Positions 56,146-64,000 of a stretch of DNA of 64,000 nt are shown in pieces. The notes under the pieces were generated by a model that saw only the letters and a list, made by a program, of their open reading frames with translations, had not been told where the DNA came from and ran no database searches. Position 1 is the stretch's first letter. Each line of letters starts with the position of its first letter. Made by a program: the position numbers and the translations under genes. This DNA comes from Streptomyces griseochromogenes (GTDB lineage Bacteria > Actinomycetota > Actinomycetes > Streptomycetales > Streptomycetaceae): the NCBI RefSeq assembly GCF_001542625.1, contig NZ_CP016279.1:1736001-1800000 (forward strand). The letters are read 5' to 3'.

Positions 56146-59100
56146 GTGACAAAGAACGGCAAGGACGCCAGGGATATCGAAGACATTTACCCCCTGTCGC
56201 CCATTCAGCAGGGCCTGATGTTCGAGCAGCTCTACCGCGGCGGCACGGGCATCTACATCGAACAACTGCTCATCACCCTTGAGGGGGAGATGGATCCCGT
56301 CGCCTTCGAGCGGGCGTGGCAGACAGTCGTCGACCGCCATCCGATCCTGCGCACCACCTTCCACTGGCAGGGCGACCGGGCACTGCAGGTCGTCCACCGG
56401 TCGGCGCAGTTGCCCCTGGAGGTGCTGGACTGGCGCGACCTCTCGACCGAGGAGCAGGACCGGCGGCTCGGCGAGTGGCTGACCCGCGAACGGATCGAAG
56501 GATTCCCGCTGGAGCGGGCCCCGCTGATGCGCACCACCGTGATCCGCCGCTCGGAGACCGGCTGGACCTTCGCCTGGCGGTTCTCCCACCTGCTCATGGA
56601 CGGGTGGTCCTTCGGACTCGCCATGCAGGAGTTCGCCCACTGCTACCGCGCCCTCCGCCGAGGCGAGCAGCCCACGCTCCCGCCTGCTCCGCCCTACCGC
56701 AACTACCTCGCCTGGTGGCAGGCCCAGGACCCCGCCAAGGATGCCGAGTTCTGGCGAGAGGAACTGGCGGGTCACCTTCCGCCGGAGCCCCTCCACCTCG
56801 ATGGCGAACCCGTGCCGGAGAACACCGCCACGCACGCCTTCCTGGAACTGGAACTGGACGACCTCGCGCCCGGCCTGCGCACCCTCGCCCGGGAGCGCCA
56901 GCTCACCCTCAACACCCTGGTCCAGGGAGCCTGGCTGCTCGTCCTGAGCCGCTACCACGGCACGGAGGACGTGACGTGCGGTGCGACCATCGCGCACCGC
57001 CCGGCGGACCTGGCGGCCGGGCAGTCCGTCCTCGGCCCGATGATCGTCACCCTCCCCGTCCGCGAACGGCTCGAACCCAACCGCGCCCTTCTGCCCTGGC
57101 TCTCGGATTTTCAGACTCACATGGCCGCCGTCCGCGAGCACAGCCGGCTCCCTCTCGCCGAGATCCAGCGACTGGTTGGTCAGGCGCCCGACGCACCCCT
57201 GCTGGAGACCAGCGTCTCGTTCGAGAACGTCCCGATGCCCGATCTGGCACTGGACGACGCCGGCCTCTCCGTACACGGCATCTTCTACGACGGCCGCCCC
57301 CACTTCCCGATCACCATGGTCATCATGCCGGGGGAGCAGATGCCCTTGCGCATCGTCCACGACCTGCGCCGCTTCGCCCCCGAAGCGGCGCGGCGGATCG
57401 CCGGCCAGCTCGTGTCCGTCCTCCGACAGGTGGTCCGGCGTCCGGAGCTCACCCTGGGAGAGGTGCGTCTGGACGACAGCGAGACCGCGCAGCCCCATGG
57501 CGAGTTGCTGGCCGGCCCCGCTGAGACACTCGCCGAGTCCTTCGCCCGGCAGGTACGCAGCCGCCCGGATGAGATCGCCCTGCGCTGCGGGGACCATGAG
57601 CTGACGTACCGCCGACTGGACCGGCTGGCCGACGGCATCGCGGCACGGCTCACGGCGGCGGGAGCAGGTCCGGGCAACCGGGTCGGCCTCTGCCTGGAGC
57701 GCTCCGCGGAGCTGGTCGCCGCGATGGTGGCCACCTTCAAGGTGGGCGCGGCCTATGTCCCCTTGGACCCGCAGTACCCGGCTGAGCGCCTTCGTGAGCT
57801 CCTCGGTGACGCCGAGGTGCACATCGTCGCCACGTCCGAGGCCCTGGCCGACCGCCTGCCTTCCTTCCCTGGGACGACTCTCGTCCTCGATATCGAACAT
57901 CGGCCCGGCACCGGCGCGGCCGGCATCACACCCGCAACCGACCCGGACGCTGCCGCCTACGTGCTGTACACCTCGGGCTCCACGGGCCGTCCCAAGGGAG
58001 TGGTCGTCAGCCACGCCAACGTACAGAGCCTCCTGGCAGCCGGCCGCGCCGAATTCGGCTTCACCGCGGACGACACCTGGACCTTCACGCACTCTCACAC
58101 CTTCGACTACTCGGTCTGGGAGATCTGGGGTGCGCTCGCCAACGGAGCCCGCCTCGTCATCGTCCCGCACTGGACGGCCCGCTCTCCCCGGGATCTCCTC
58201 GGGCTGGTCCGCCGGGAAGCGGTCACGGTTCTGAGCCTGACCCCCGCTGTCTTCGAACACTTCGCAGAGGCGACTCTCGACAACGACGAGACGGACACCG
58301 GAGCACTGCGTCACATCTTCCTCGGCGGCGACCGACTGCAGCCCGCTGCACTCCGTCCGTGGGCCGAACGCTTCGGGATCGACCGTCCGGCCATCCACAA
58401 CCTGTACGGAGTCACCGAGGCCACCGTGGTATCCACGAGCCACAGGGTGACCGAGGCGACCCTCGCGGCACGCGCGCCCGTGCCGATCGGCGCTCCGCTG
58501 CCCAACCAGCACGTCGTACTGTGCGACTCCCGCGGGCGACCGGTCCCTGCCGGTGCGCGCGGCGAACTGCGCCTGATCGGACCGGCGGTGGCACGCGGCT
58601 ACCTTTCCCGGCCAGAACTCACCGCCGAGCGCTTCGCCGCCGAGCCGGCCTCGCAGGGCGGCCCCGGCTACCGGACCGGCGATCTCGCCCGCTGCCGCGC
58701 CGACGGCACGATCGAGTTCCTCGGGCGCTCCGACGCCCAGGTGAAGGTACGCGGCTTCAGGATCGAACCGGGCGAGGTCGAGGCCGTCCTCCGCGAACAC
58801 CCAGCCGTGCGCACCGCCCTGGTCCTACGGCGGGACCAGCACCTCGAGGCATACCTCGTGCCCGCTTCCGATGCTGTGCCGGAGAGCGCCGTCCGCGAGT
58901 ATGCCGCGGAGCGACTGCCCGGCCACATGGTGCCGAGCGCTGTTGGCTGGGTCGACCGTATCCCCACGAACCTCAGCGGCAAGGTGGACCTCGCCTCACT
59001 GCCTCCGCTGGAGCGAACCGGCGCCGCGGAGTTCGTCGAGCCGCGTACACCGATCGAACGCCGCCTCACCGAACTGCTGACAGACATCCTGGAGACGGAG

Positions 59101-59292
59101 CGGATCGGCGTCTACGACCGATTGGCCGACCTCGGCCTGCACTCCCTGGCCGCCATGAGGCTGACAGCGCGGCTTCGCCACGAGGCCGGGACGGAAATCC
59201 CGATCCGATCGGTACTGGAGGCACCGACCATCGAAGCCCTGGCCCGAGCGGCCGACGCTGGCGCCGCGCAGCAGGGAGGGCACCGTGGTTGA
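56146..59292 (+). CDS. NRPS module C-A-PCP (terminal amino acid)
   Basis: 1048 residues, GTG 56146 behind GGAGAG. C domain (about 10-440) has SHLLMDGWS: the second catalytic His (His148) and Asp152 are kept, the first His is Ser. A domain (about 460-960) has TSGSTGRPKG and FDYSVWE (Asp654, Tyr655, Trp658), LSLTP, IFLGGD and NLYGVTEATV; my reading of the pocket is D-Y-W-S-F-G-L-V, nearest in kind to Thr-type codes but not a code I recognise. PCP Ser1000. No thioesterase or reductase domain ends it. Its 3' end overlaps the next gene by eight nt. It adds one amino acid after the second Cys; in caerulomycin-type lines the corresponding residue is later removed. Confidence 0.9.
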   Translation: MTKNGKDARDIEDIYPLSPIQQGLMFEQLYRGGTGIYIEQLLITLEGEMDPVAFERAWQTVVDRHPILRTTFHWQGDRALQVVHRSAQLPLEVLDWRDLSTEEQDRRLGEWLTRERIEGFPLERAPLMRTTVIRRSETGWTFAWRFSHLLMDGWSFGLAMQEFAHCYRALRRGEQPTLPPAPPYRNYLAWWQAQDPAKDAEFWREELAGHLPPEPLHLDGEPVPENTATHAFLELELDDLAPGLRTLARERQLTLNTLVQGAWLLVLSRYHGTEDVTCGATIAHRPADLAAGQSVLGPMIVTLPVRERLEPNRALLPWLSDFQTHMAAVREHSRLPLAEIQRLVGQAPDAPLLETSVSFENVPMPDLALDDAGLSVHGIFYDGRPHFPITMVIMPGEQMPLRIVHDLRRFAPEAARRIAGQLVSVLRQVVRRPELTLGEVRLDDSETAQPHGELLAGPAETLAESFARQVRSRPDEIALRCGDHELTYRRLDRLADGIAARLTAAGAGPGNRVGLCLERSAELVAAMVATFKVGAAYVPLDPQYPAERLRELLGDAEVHIVATSEALADRLPSFPGTTLVLDIEHRPGTGAAGITPATDPDAAAYVLYTSGSTGRPKGVVVSHANVQSLLAAGRAEFGFTADDTWTFTHSHTFDYSVWEIWGALANGARLVIVPHWTARSPRDLLGLVRREAVTVLSLTPAVFEHFAEATLDNDETDTGALRHIFLGGDRLQPAALRPWAERFGIDRPAIHNLYGVTEATVVSTSHRVTEATLAARAPVPIGAPLPNQHVVLCDSRGRPVPAGARGELRLIGPAVARGYLSRPELTAERFAAEPASQGGPGYRTGDLARCRADGTIEFLGRSDAQVKVRGFRIEPGEVEAVLREHPAVRTALVLRRDQHLEAYLVPASDAVPESAVREYAAERLPGHMVPSAVGWVDRIPTNLSGKVDLASLPPLERTGAAEFVEPRTPIERRLTELLTDILETERIGVYDRLADLGLHSLAAMRLTARLRHEAGTEIPIRSVLEAPTIEALARAADAGAAQQGGHRG

Positions 59293-60475
59293 GCTGACAG
59301 GTCCCGTCATCGTGGCCGGAGCCGGTATCGGTGGACTCACCGCCGCCCGCGCGCTGCGGCAGCACGGATACCGCGTGATCGTGATCGAACGCGCCGACGA
59401 GGCCCGCGGCTTGGCCGGCTCCGGACTCACGATCTGGACCAACGCACTGTCGGCTCTCGACCGGATCGGGCTGGCTGAAGCGGCACAGCGCGCAGGGATG
59501 CGCTTGGACTGGCAGCGTCTCCACTCCGCCGACGGCGAGCCGATTCACGAGGTGCCCGTCGGCCGGATCGGTTCCTCTGTCGGCCGCCAGGGCATCGGCA
59601 TCCGCCGACAGGCCCTGCTCCGCGCGCTGCTCGACGGCTGCGCGGACGTGGAGGTGCGTTACCGGTGTCGCTTGGTGGACATCCAGCAGAACGCCGAGGG
59701 CGTGCGGGTACGGCTGGACGGCGGCGCAGAGATCAGTGGCGCCCTGCTGGTGGCTGCCGACGGCTTGAGGTCACGCACCCGCTCGGTGTTGTACGACGAC
59801 GGTCCCCCGGAGCCCGAGGGACACATGATCTGGCGCGGTATCAGCGACAGCCACGCAGGCTTCCCGGAACACACCTCGTACATGGTGTACGGCAAGGACG
59901 GAGCCCGCTCGGTGGCCTGGCCGGTCGCTCCCGACGCCGTCTGCTGGTCGGTCAGCCGCAACGGCCCACCCAGCCATGGAGAGAGCACGGACCCGCACGA
60001 GATCAAAAGGGCGCTGCTGGCCATGACCGCCGGATTCCCCGAGCCGGTCACCGCCGTCATCAAGGCCACGCCAGCCGAACGGATGCTGCGCACGGATCTG
60101 TTCGGGCGCCCGGAAGCCGTCTGGGGCACCGGCCGCGTCGCGCTGCTCGGGGACGCGAGCCACGCCATGCCCACCGTCTACGGTCAGGGCGCCTGCCAGG
60201 CCATCGAGGACGCCGTGGTGCTCGCCGACGCCCTTGCCGCCGCCGCGACCCCCGAGCAGGGGATCGAGGACTACGCACGCCGCCGCCGTGACCGCGTCGG
60301 GTGGATCCGGCAGCGCACCTTCCAGCTCAGCCGATACCAGGGCTGGGAACTGCCGCTGTTGATAGCCCTGCGCAACTCCACCATGCGGGCACTGCCGACG
60401 GAGGCCACCGAGCGCACCTGGCAGACCCTCCTCACGTTCGACGACGGAAGCCCGGAGAGCCGCGATGCAGCCTGA
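59285..60475 (+). CDS. FAD-dependent monooxygenase (salicylate hydroxylase/PHBH-like)
   Basis: 396 residues, GTG 59285 overlapping the NRPS stop. Single-domain class A flavin monooxygenase: GAGIGGLTAARALRQHGYRV (about 11-30), DG motif LVAADGLRSRTRS (about 156-168), GD motif ALLGDASHAMPTVYGQGACQAIEDA (about 282-306). Differs from the 37618 enzyme in lacking the C-terminal domain. Likely a ring or N/C hydroxylation during or after assembly. Overlaps the next gene by 11 nt. Confidence 0.9.
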   Translation: MVELTGPVIVAGAGIGGLTAARALRQHGYRVIVIERADEARGLAGSGLTIWTNALSALDRIGLAEAAQRAGMRLDWQRLHSADGEPIHEVPVGRIGSSVGRQGIGIRRQALLRALLDGCADVEVRYRCRLVDIQQNAEGVRVRLDGGAEISGALLVAADGLRSRTRSVLYDDGPPEPEGHMIWRGISDSHAGFPEHTSYMVYGKDGARSVAWPVAPDAVCWSVSRNGPPSHGESTDPHEIKRALLAMTAGFPEPVTAVIKATPAERMLRTDLFGRPEAVWGTGRVALLGDASHAMPTVYGQGACQAIEDAVVLADALAAAATPEQGIEDYARRRRDRVGWIRQRTFQLSRYQGWELPLLIALRNSTMRALPTEATERTWQTLLTFDDGSPESRDAA

Positions 60476-61649
60476 GCCCCTCGTACCCGGTCCGCCGCCA
60501 CCCCCTCTCACCCGTCTCAGCGCCGCCGACGAGCGCTGGCGCGCCCTGGTGCGCGCGTTCGCGGAGAAGGAGATCCGCCCGCTGTCGGCCGAGATGGACC
60601 GCACAGGCACCCTCGATCCCGGGCTGCGGCAGGAACTGTTCGCCTCCGGACTGACATCCATCGCGATACCGCCCGAGTACGGCGGCCTGGGCGGCAGTCT
60701 CTTCCAGGTGGTCCTTGCCATCGAGGAGATAGCCCGCGTGGACGCGGGGGTGGCGGTCGCGGTCGACGTCCACAATGCCCTCGTCGTCGCGACGATCCTC
60801 AGGTCCGCAGGCGGTGACCAGCGCAGGCGCTACCTCCCGCTGCTGGCCTCCGCGAAACTCGGTGCCTTCGCCATCTCCGAGGAGCAGGCAGGCAGCGACG
60901 CCTTCGCCCTGCGGACCACAGCCCACAGCGAACCCGGAGCATTTGTTCTCAACGGACGCAAGAGGTGGACCAGCAACGCCGCCCAGGCCGACGTCTTCCT
61001 GGCCTTCGCCACCGACCCCGAAGGGAGGGGGATCTCCGCCTTCCTGGTCGACCGGGACACCCCGGGCCTGTCCGTCGTGCACCGCACAGAACAACTCGGT
61101 GTGCGGGCCGCCTCCACCGCCGACCTCGTCCTGTGCGACGTACGCGTACGCGCGGGGCAGTGCCTGGGAGGCGTGGGAGGCGGCCGGACGCTCGCCGCGG
61201 AAGCCCTGGACGTCGGACGCCTGGGCATCGCCGCGCAACTCGTCGGACTGGCTCAGGGCGCCCTCGAACAGGCCACGGAGTACGCGAGGACACGCGAGCA
61301 GTTCGGGCAGAGGATCGCCGGCTACCAGGGTGTGCAGTTCACCCTGGCCCGGATGCGTGTCGACATCGAGGCAGCCCGCGTCCTGCTCTACAACGCCACA
61401 CGGATCTTCGAAGAAGGCGCGAACCGTCTCGAACAGGCCAGGCAGGCCGCCATGGCCAAGTACCTCGCGGCCGAGGCTGCCGAGCGCACCGCGTCCTCGG
61501 CCGTCGAGATCCTCGGCGGGAACGGCTACACCCGCGACTATCCGGTCGAGCGGATCTACCGGGACGCCAAGGCCGGCAAGATCTACGAGGGGACGAGCAA
61601 CATGCTGTTGCGCACCATCGCAGCGACACTGACCGGTGAGGGCTCATGA
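60465..61649 (+). CDS. Acyl-CoA dehydrogenase-like flavoprotein
   Basis: 394 residues, ATG 60465. ACAD layout: N-terminal helical domain, FAD-side motif AISEEQAGSDAFALRTTA (about 138-155), KRWTSNA, and the C-terminal catalytic base in KIYEGTSN (Glu near 375), present as in short/medium-chain enzymes. A proline-rich leader of 15 residues is unusual. Within the operon the substrate is more likely a PCP/ACP-bound thioester than a free CoA ester. It is the best candidate for the flavoprotein acting in trans on the assembly line (inference). Confidence 0.9.
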   Translation: MQPEPLVPGPPPPPLTRLSAADERWRALVRAFAEKEIRPLSAEMDRTGTLDPGLRQELFASGLTSIAIPPEYGGLGGSLFQVVLAIEEIARVDAGVAVAVDVHNALVVATILRSAGGDQRRRYLPLLASAKLGAFAISEEQAGSDAFALRTTAHSEPGAFVLNGRKRWTSNAAQADVFLAFATDPEGRGISAFLVDRDTPGLSVVHRTEQLGVRAASTADLVLCDVRVRAGQCLGGVGGGRTLAAEALDVGRLGIAAQLVGLAQGALEQATEYARTREQFGQRIAGYQGVQFTLARMRVDIEAARVLLYNATRIFEEGANRLEQARQAAMAKYLAAEAAERTASSAVEILGGNGYTRDYPVERIYRDAKAGKIYEGTSNMLLRTIAATLTGEGS

Positions 61650-62416
61650 CCGGCTCCAAGCAGCCGGTCCGCCTCTTCTGCCTGCCGTACGCCGGCGGCT
61701 CCGCCCGCGCTTACCTTCCTTGGGCACGGCAACTCGCCGACGCCGCCGACGTGACTCCGCTTGAACTACCCGGCCGGGGTGAGCGGATCCGCGAACTCCC
61801 CTGCGGCCGTATGGAACCGCTCCTCGACGACCTGCTCCCGCGCATCGCCCGGTCCGCAGACGAACCCTTCGCGCTGTTCGGTCACAGCCTCGGTGCGGCC
61901 ATCGCCTACGAACTCGCCCACCAACTGCGTGACCGCCACGGCGTTCAGCCGGTCCGGCTGTTCGTCTCCGCCCACCGCGCACCCCATCTGCCCCTGCGGG
62001 AGCGCCGGATCACCCATCTGTCGGACGACGCCTTCGCCGCCCATCTGCGGGACCTCGGCGGCACCCCGGCAGAGGTCTTCGACAGCCCTGACCTGATGAG
62101 GCTTCTGATGCCCGTGCTCCGTGCCGATTTCGCCCTGTCCGAGGGCTACGGCCACATGGCCGACGATCCGTTGGACTGCCCCGTCACCGCCTTCGGCGGC
62201 ACCCAGGACCCGGACGTCTCGGTGGAGGAACTCAGCGCCTGGCAGCGCCACACGCGCGACCGCTGCCGTGTGCGCATGCTCGACGGGGACCACTTCTTCG
62301 TCCAGACCGCCCAGACGCAGCTTCTCCAAGTCGTTCGGGAGGAACTCGACCCACACCGCTCCGAAGACCAGCCCCGCTCGATCGCCACCGCATGCCCCGG
62401 AGGGAAGCACCGATGA
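61646..62416 (+). CDS. Type II thioesterase (alpha/beta hydrolase, GrsT/RifR-like)
   Basis: 256 residues, ATG overlapping the ACAD stop (ATGA). CLPYAGGSARAY (oxyanion), nucleophile Ser in GHSLGAA (about 80), a conserved Asp late (FGGTQDPDV) and catalytic His in DGDHFF. This is the stand-alone editing thioesterase of NRPS/PKS systems. Because no assembly-line protein has an integrated TE, it may also release the product. Confidence 0.92.
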   Translation: MTGSKQPVRLFCLPYAGGSARAYLPWARQLADAADVTPLELPGRGERIRELPCGRMEPLLDDLLPRIARSADEPFALFGHSLGAAIAYELAHQLRDRHGVQPVRLFVSAHRAPHLPLRERRITHLSDDAFAAHLRDLGGTPAEVFDSPDLMRLLMPVLRADFALSEGYGHMADDPLDCPVTAFGGTQDPDVSVEELSAWQRHTRDRCRVRMLDGDHFFVQTAQTQLLQVVREELDPHRSEDQPRSIATACPGGKHR

Positions 62417-63444
62417 CCCCGCCCGCACGCGCCGCAGCTCCCGGTGCCTCGGAACGCATTCTTGTCATGGGCCTCCTGAAAGGAGCTTGGCTCGCCCACG
62501 CCTGCTGCACCATCACCGAACTGCGTGTTCCGGACATCCTCGGAGAGAACACCCGCCCGGTGACCGAGATCGCCGCCGAGGCCGGAGCCGACTCCGAGAC
62601 CCTCTATCGCGTGCTACGCGCCCTCACCACGGTGGACATCGTCACCGAGTTCCCGGGACGGCGTTTCGCCCTCACACCCGCCGGGTCCCTGCTGCGCTCC
62701 GACACCGAGGGGTCCCTGGTGCCCGTCGTCTCCATGGTCCGAGACGAGGTGATGGGACTGTTCGGCGAGCTCACCCACGCCGTCCGAACCGGTGAGCCAG
62801 CCTTCGAGAAGATCTACGGCAAGTCGTTCTACGACTACCTCGCCGCGAACCCCGACCGAAACCGCTCGATGACCTCAGGTCTCGCCGCCTCCCGCAGGAT
62901 CCCGGCGATGCTGGCATCCTGCAGGTTCGGCGGCGCGCGCATCGTCGCCGACATAGGAGGAGGGAACGGAGCCCTGCTGGCCCGCGTGCTGACGGACCAT
63001 CCCGGCCTGAGGGGAACACTGCTGGAGTTGCCCGAAGCGGCGCGGCATGCCAGGCACGTACTGGCGGAGGAAGGCGTCGCGGACCGAAGCGAGGTCGTCG
63101 AGGGGGACTTCTTCGAAGCCGTCCCGACTGCGGACGTCTACGTGCTCGCCCGGATTCTGCGGAACTGGGACGACGAACGTGCTCTGGCCTTGCTCACGCG
63201 TGTCCGTGAGACCTGCCGCGCCGGGGACCGGCTTCTGCTGTTCGAGAAGGTCATCCCCGACGAGCCCGTCTTCCACCCGGCGAAGATCGACGACCTGCTG
63301 ATGCTCGTTCTCGTCCGCGGCCGTGACCGGACCGAGAGCGAGCACCGCAAACTGCTCGGCACCGCGGGATTCCGCATCCAGGAGGTCCGCACCCCCGTGA
63401 CCGACCTCGACGCCGAAGCGGTCATCGAGGCGGTGGCCGAATAG
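62413..63444 (+). CDS. O-methyltransferase, hydroxyneurosporene/COMT-II family
   Basis: 343 residues from ATG 62413, ATGA overlap with the thioesterase. N-terminal winged-helix dimerisation domain (about 15-95), then SAM domain with VADIGGGNGALL (about 178-189) and EGDFFEAVPTADVYVLARILRNWDDERA. In most relatives the last segment reads LHDWDD and its His is the base that deprotonates the acceptor; here it is Arg, so a more acidic acceptor OH, such as a 4-hydroxypyridine, or another base must be assumed. Second O-methyltransferase of the cluster. Confidence 0.9.
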   Translation: MTPPARAAAPGASERILVMGLLKGAWLAHACCTITELRVPDILGENTRPVTEIAAEAGADSETLYRVLRALTTVDIVTEFPGRRFALTPAGSLLRSDTEGSLVPVVSMVRDEVMGLFGELTHAVRTGEPAFEKIYGKSFYDYLAANPDRNRSMTSGLAASRRIPAMLASCRFGGARIVADIGGGNGALLARVLTDHPGLRGTLLELPEAARHARHVLAEEGVADRSEVVEGDFFEAVPTADVYVLARILRNWDDERALALLTRVRETCRAGDRLLLFEKVIPDEPVFHPAKIDDLLMLVLVRGRDRTESEHRKLLGTAGFRIQEVRTPVTDLDAEAVIEAVAE

Positions 63445-63446
63445 GC

Positions 63447-64000
63447 ATGACGTACCTCTCCGCAGACCGGCTCATCCCTGGCCGGGGTGAACCGGTCGCC
63501 GATGCCGTCCTGGTCATGTCCGAGGGAACCATCACCTACGCCGGTCCCCGGGCGAGCGCGCCACCGCCCGGCCAAGGCGAGGACGTCCTCCATGTTCCCG
63601 TGCTGATGCCGGGGATGTGGGACTGCCACACCCACCTCGTCGGCAGCCGAGCCGGACTCGGTCTCGACGCCGTGCTGCTCACCCCACCGGCCGTGGCCGC
63701 GGCCAGGGCGGTCGGGGATCTCGCTGCCGCACTCGAAGCCGGCATCACGAGTGTGCGCGAACTCGGCGGCTACGGACCTGAACTGGCACAGGCGGTCGCC
63801 GAGGGAAGCGTCATAGGCCCGGACATCTACGGAGCCGGCGCCGCGCTCAGCCCCACCGGCGGACACGGCGACGCCCACCGAGTTCCCTACCCCTGGGTCC
63901 GTGACTGCTCCGAGCGCGGAGGAGTCCTCCAGACCGCCGACGGAGTGGACGAATGCCTCCGAGCTGTCCGGTTGCAGCTAAGGCGGGGCGCACGCGTGAT
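63447..64000 (+). CDS. Metal-dependent amidohydrolase, 5' part, runs off the window
   Basis: First 184 codons from ATG 63447, two bp after the methyltransferase stop. N-terminal beta-strand domain, then LMPGMWDCHTHLVG with the HxH metal motif (about 68-71), TSVRELGGYG, and SPTGGHGDAHR. This is the imidazolonepropionase/prolidase-like branch of the amidohydrolase superfamily, in which binuclear Zn enzymes cleave amide bonds. The Lys/His ligands lie beyond the edge. In caerulomycin biosynthesis an amidohydrolase (CaeD) removes the terminal amino acid; the position here suits the same job (inference). Confidence 0.88.
   Translation, partial: MTYLSADRLIPGRGEPVADAVLVMSEGTITYAGPRASAPPPGQGEDVLHVPVLMPGMWDCHTHLVGSRAGLGLDAVLLTPPAVAAARAVGDLAAALEAGITSVRELGGYGPELAQAVAEGSVIGPDIYGAGAALSPTGGHGDAHRVPYPWVRDCSERGGVLQTADGVDECLRAVRLQLRRGARV

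Noticed and set aside
48435..56186. Very long minus-strand open frames opposite the PKS-NRPS (over 1100 codons)
   Set aside because: High GC makes stop codons rare in antisense frames. The plus strand has every KS, AT, Cy, A and PCP motif in one frame.
44336..59292. Pyochelin/thiazostatin-type siderophore line
   Set aside because: The first ring has an oxidase, a KS-AT module separates the two Cys units, and no salicylate synthase, thiazoline reductase or integrated TE is present.
44336..62416. Dithiolopyrrolone (holomycin) cluster, because of Cy-A-PCP plus acyl-CoA dehydrogenase plus thioesterase
   Set aside because: No thioredoxin-like dithiol oxidase or decarboxylase is seen, and the presence of a PKS module and two Cy modules on separate proteins does not fit.

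Overview
The window is GC-rich, high-coding-density DNA that reads as a Streptomyces (or very close actinomycete) chromosome. Indicators are near-uniform G/C third positions, GTG/TTG starts, ATGA and GTGA stop-start overlaps, SigE-type ECF sigma, a 70-residue two-EF-hand protein, paired L,D-transpeptidases, an anti-sigma-type ATPase, and a single TTA codon placed in a pathway-specific regulator.

Left part (1-36.5 kb), mostly chromosomal accessory and housekeeping genes: an M4 metallopeptidase cut by the window edge; two divergent pairs of heterodimeric ABC exporters with complementary NBD degeneracies (1.3-8.7 kb); an MFS permease, a PIG-V-like mannosyltransferase and a polyprenyl-phosphate GT2 (8.6-12.1 kb); an ECF sigma factor with a small membrane protein; glycogen debranching enzyme GlgX; two paralogous L,D-transpeptidase lipoproteins; enoyl-CoA hydratase; an RsbW-like ATPase; a deacetylase-fold lipoprotein with an altered first motif and a beta-propeller lipoprotein; GNAT; EF-hand protein; an AraC regulator divergent from an MDR quinone reductase; an F420/NADP-reductase-like protein; GH25; three phospho(di)esterase genes (PI-PLC-like, DNase I-fold phosphatase, Tat-exported phospholipase C); a STAND NTPase with a TPR tail; and a CDP-glycerol-transferase-like gene carrying a 7-bp tandem repeat in its frame.

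Right part (36.5-64.0 kb, running off the window), a biosynthetic gene cluster. Its left edge abuts a 3' relic of sdaA (L-serine dehydratase). Order: MerR regulator, FAD aromatic hydroxylase, catechol-type O-methyltransferase, LuxR/LAL regulator (TTA codon), KAS III-like protein with Ser in place of the active-site Cys, NRPS (ACP-Cy-A[Cys]-Ox-PCP), PKS-NRPS (KS-AT-ACP-Cy-A[Cys]-PCP-degenerate E/C-like domain), NRPS (C-A-PCP), second FAD monooxygenase, acyl-CoA dehydrogenase-like flavoprotein, type II thioesterase, second O-methyltransferase, and a metal-dependent amidohydrolase (partial). No integrated TE domain is present.

Read collinearly, the line loads an acyl starter, makes a 2-substituted thiazole from the first Cys, adds one unreduced malonate, then adds a second Cys. 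The malonyl-Cys tail followed by an extra amino-acid module, an ACAD-like flavoprotein and an amidohydrolase matches the published logic by which caerulomycin/collismycin lines build a pyridine ring and then trim off a terminal amino acid. Replacing the picolinate starter of those pathways by an acyl-thiazole predicts a 6-(2-alkylthiazol-4-yl)-4-hydroxypicolinic acid; with the hydroxylases and two O-methyltransferases this becomes a 4,5-dimethoxy acid, the WS75624 scaffold. This product assignment is inference; the domain readings are direct.
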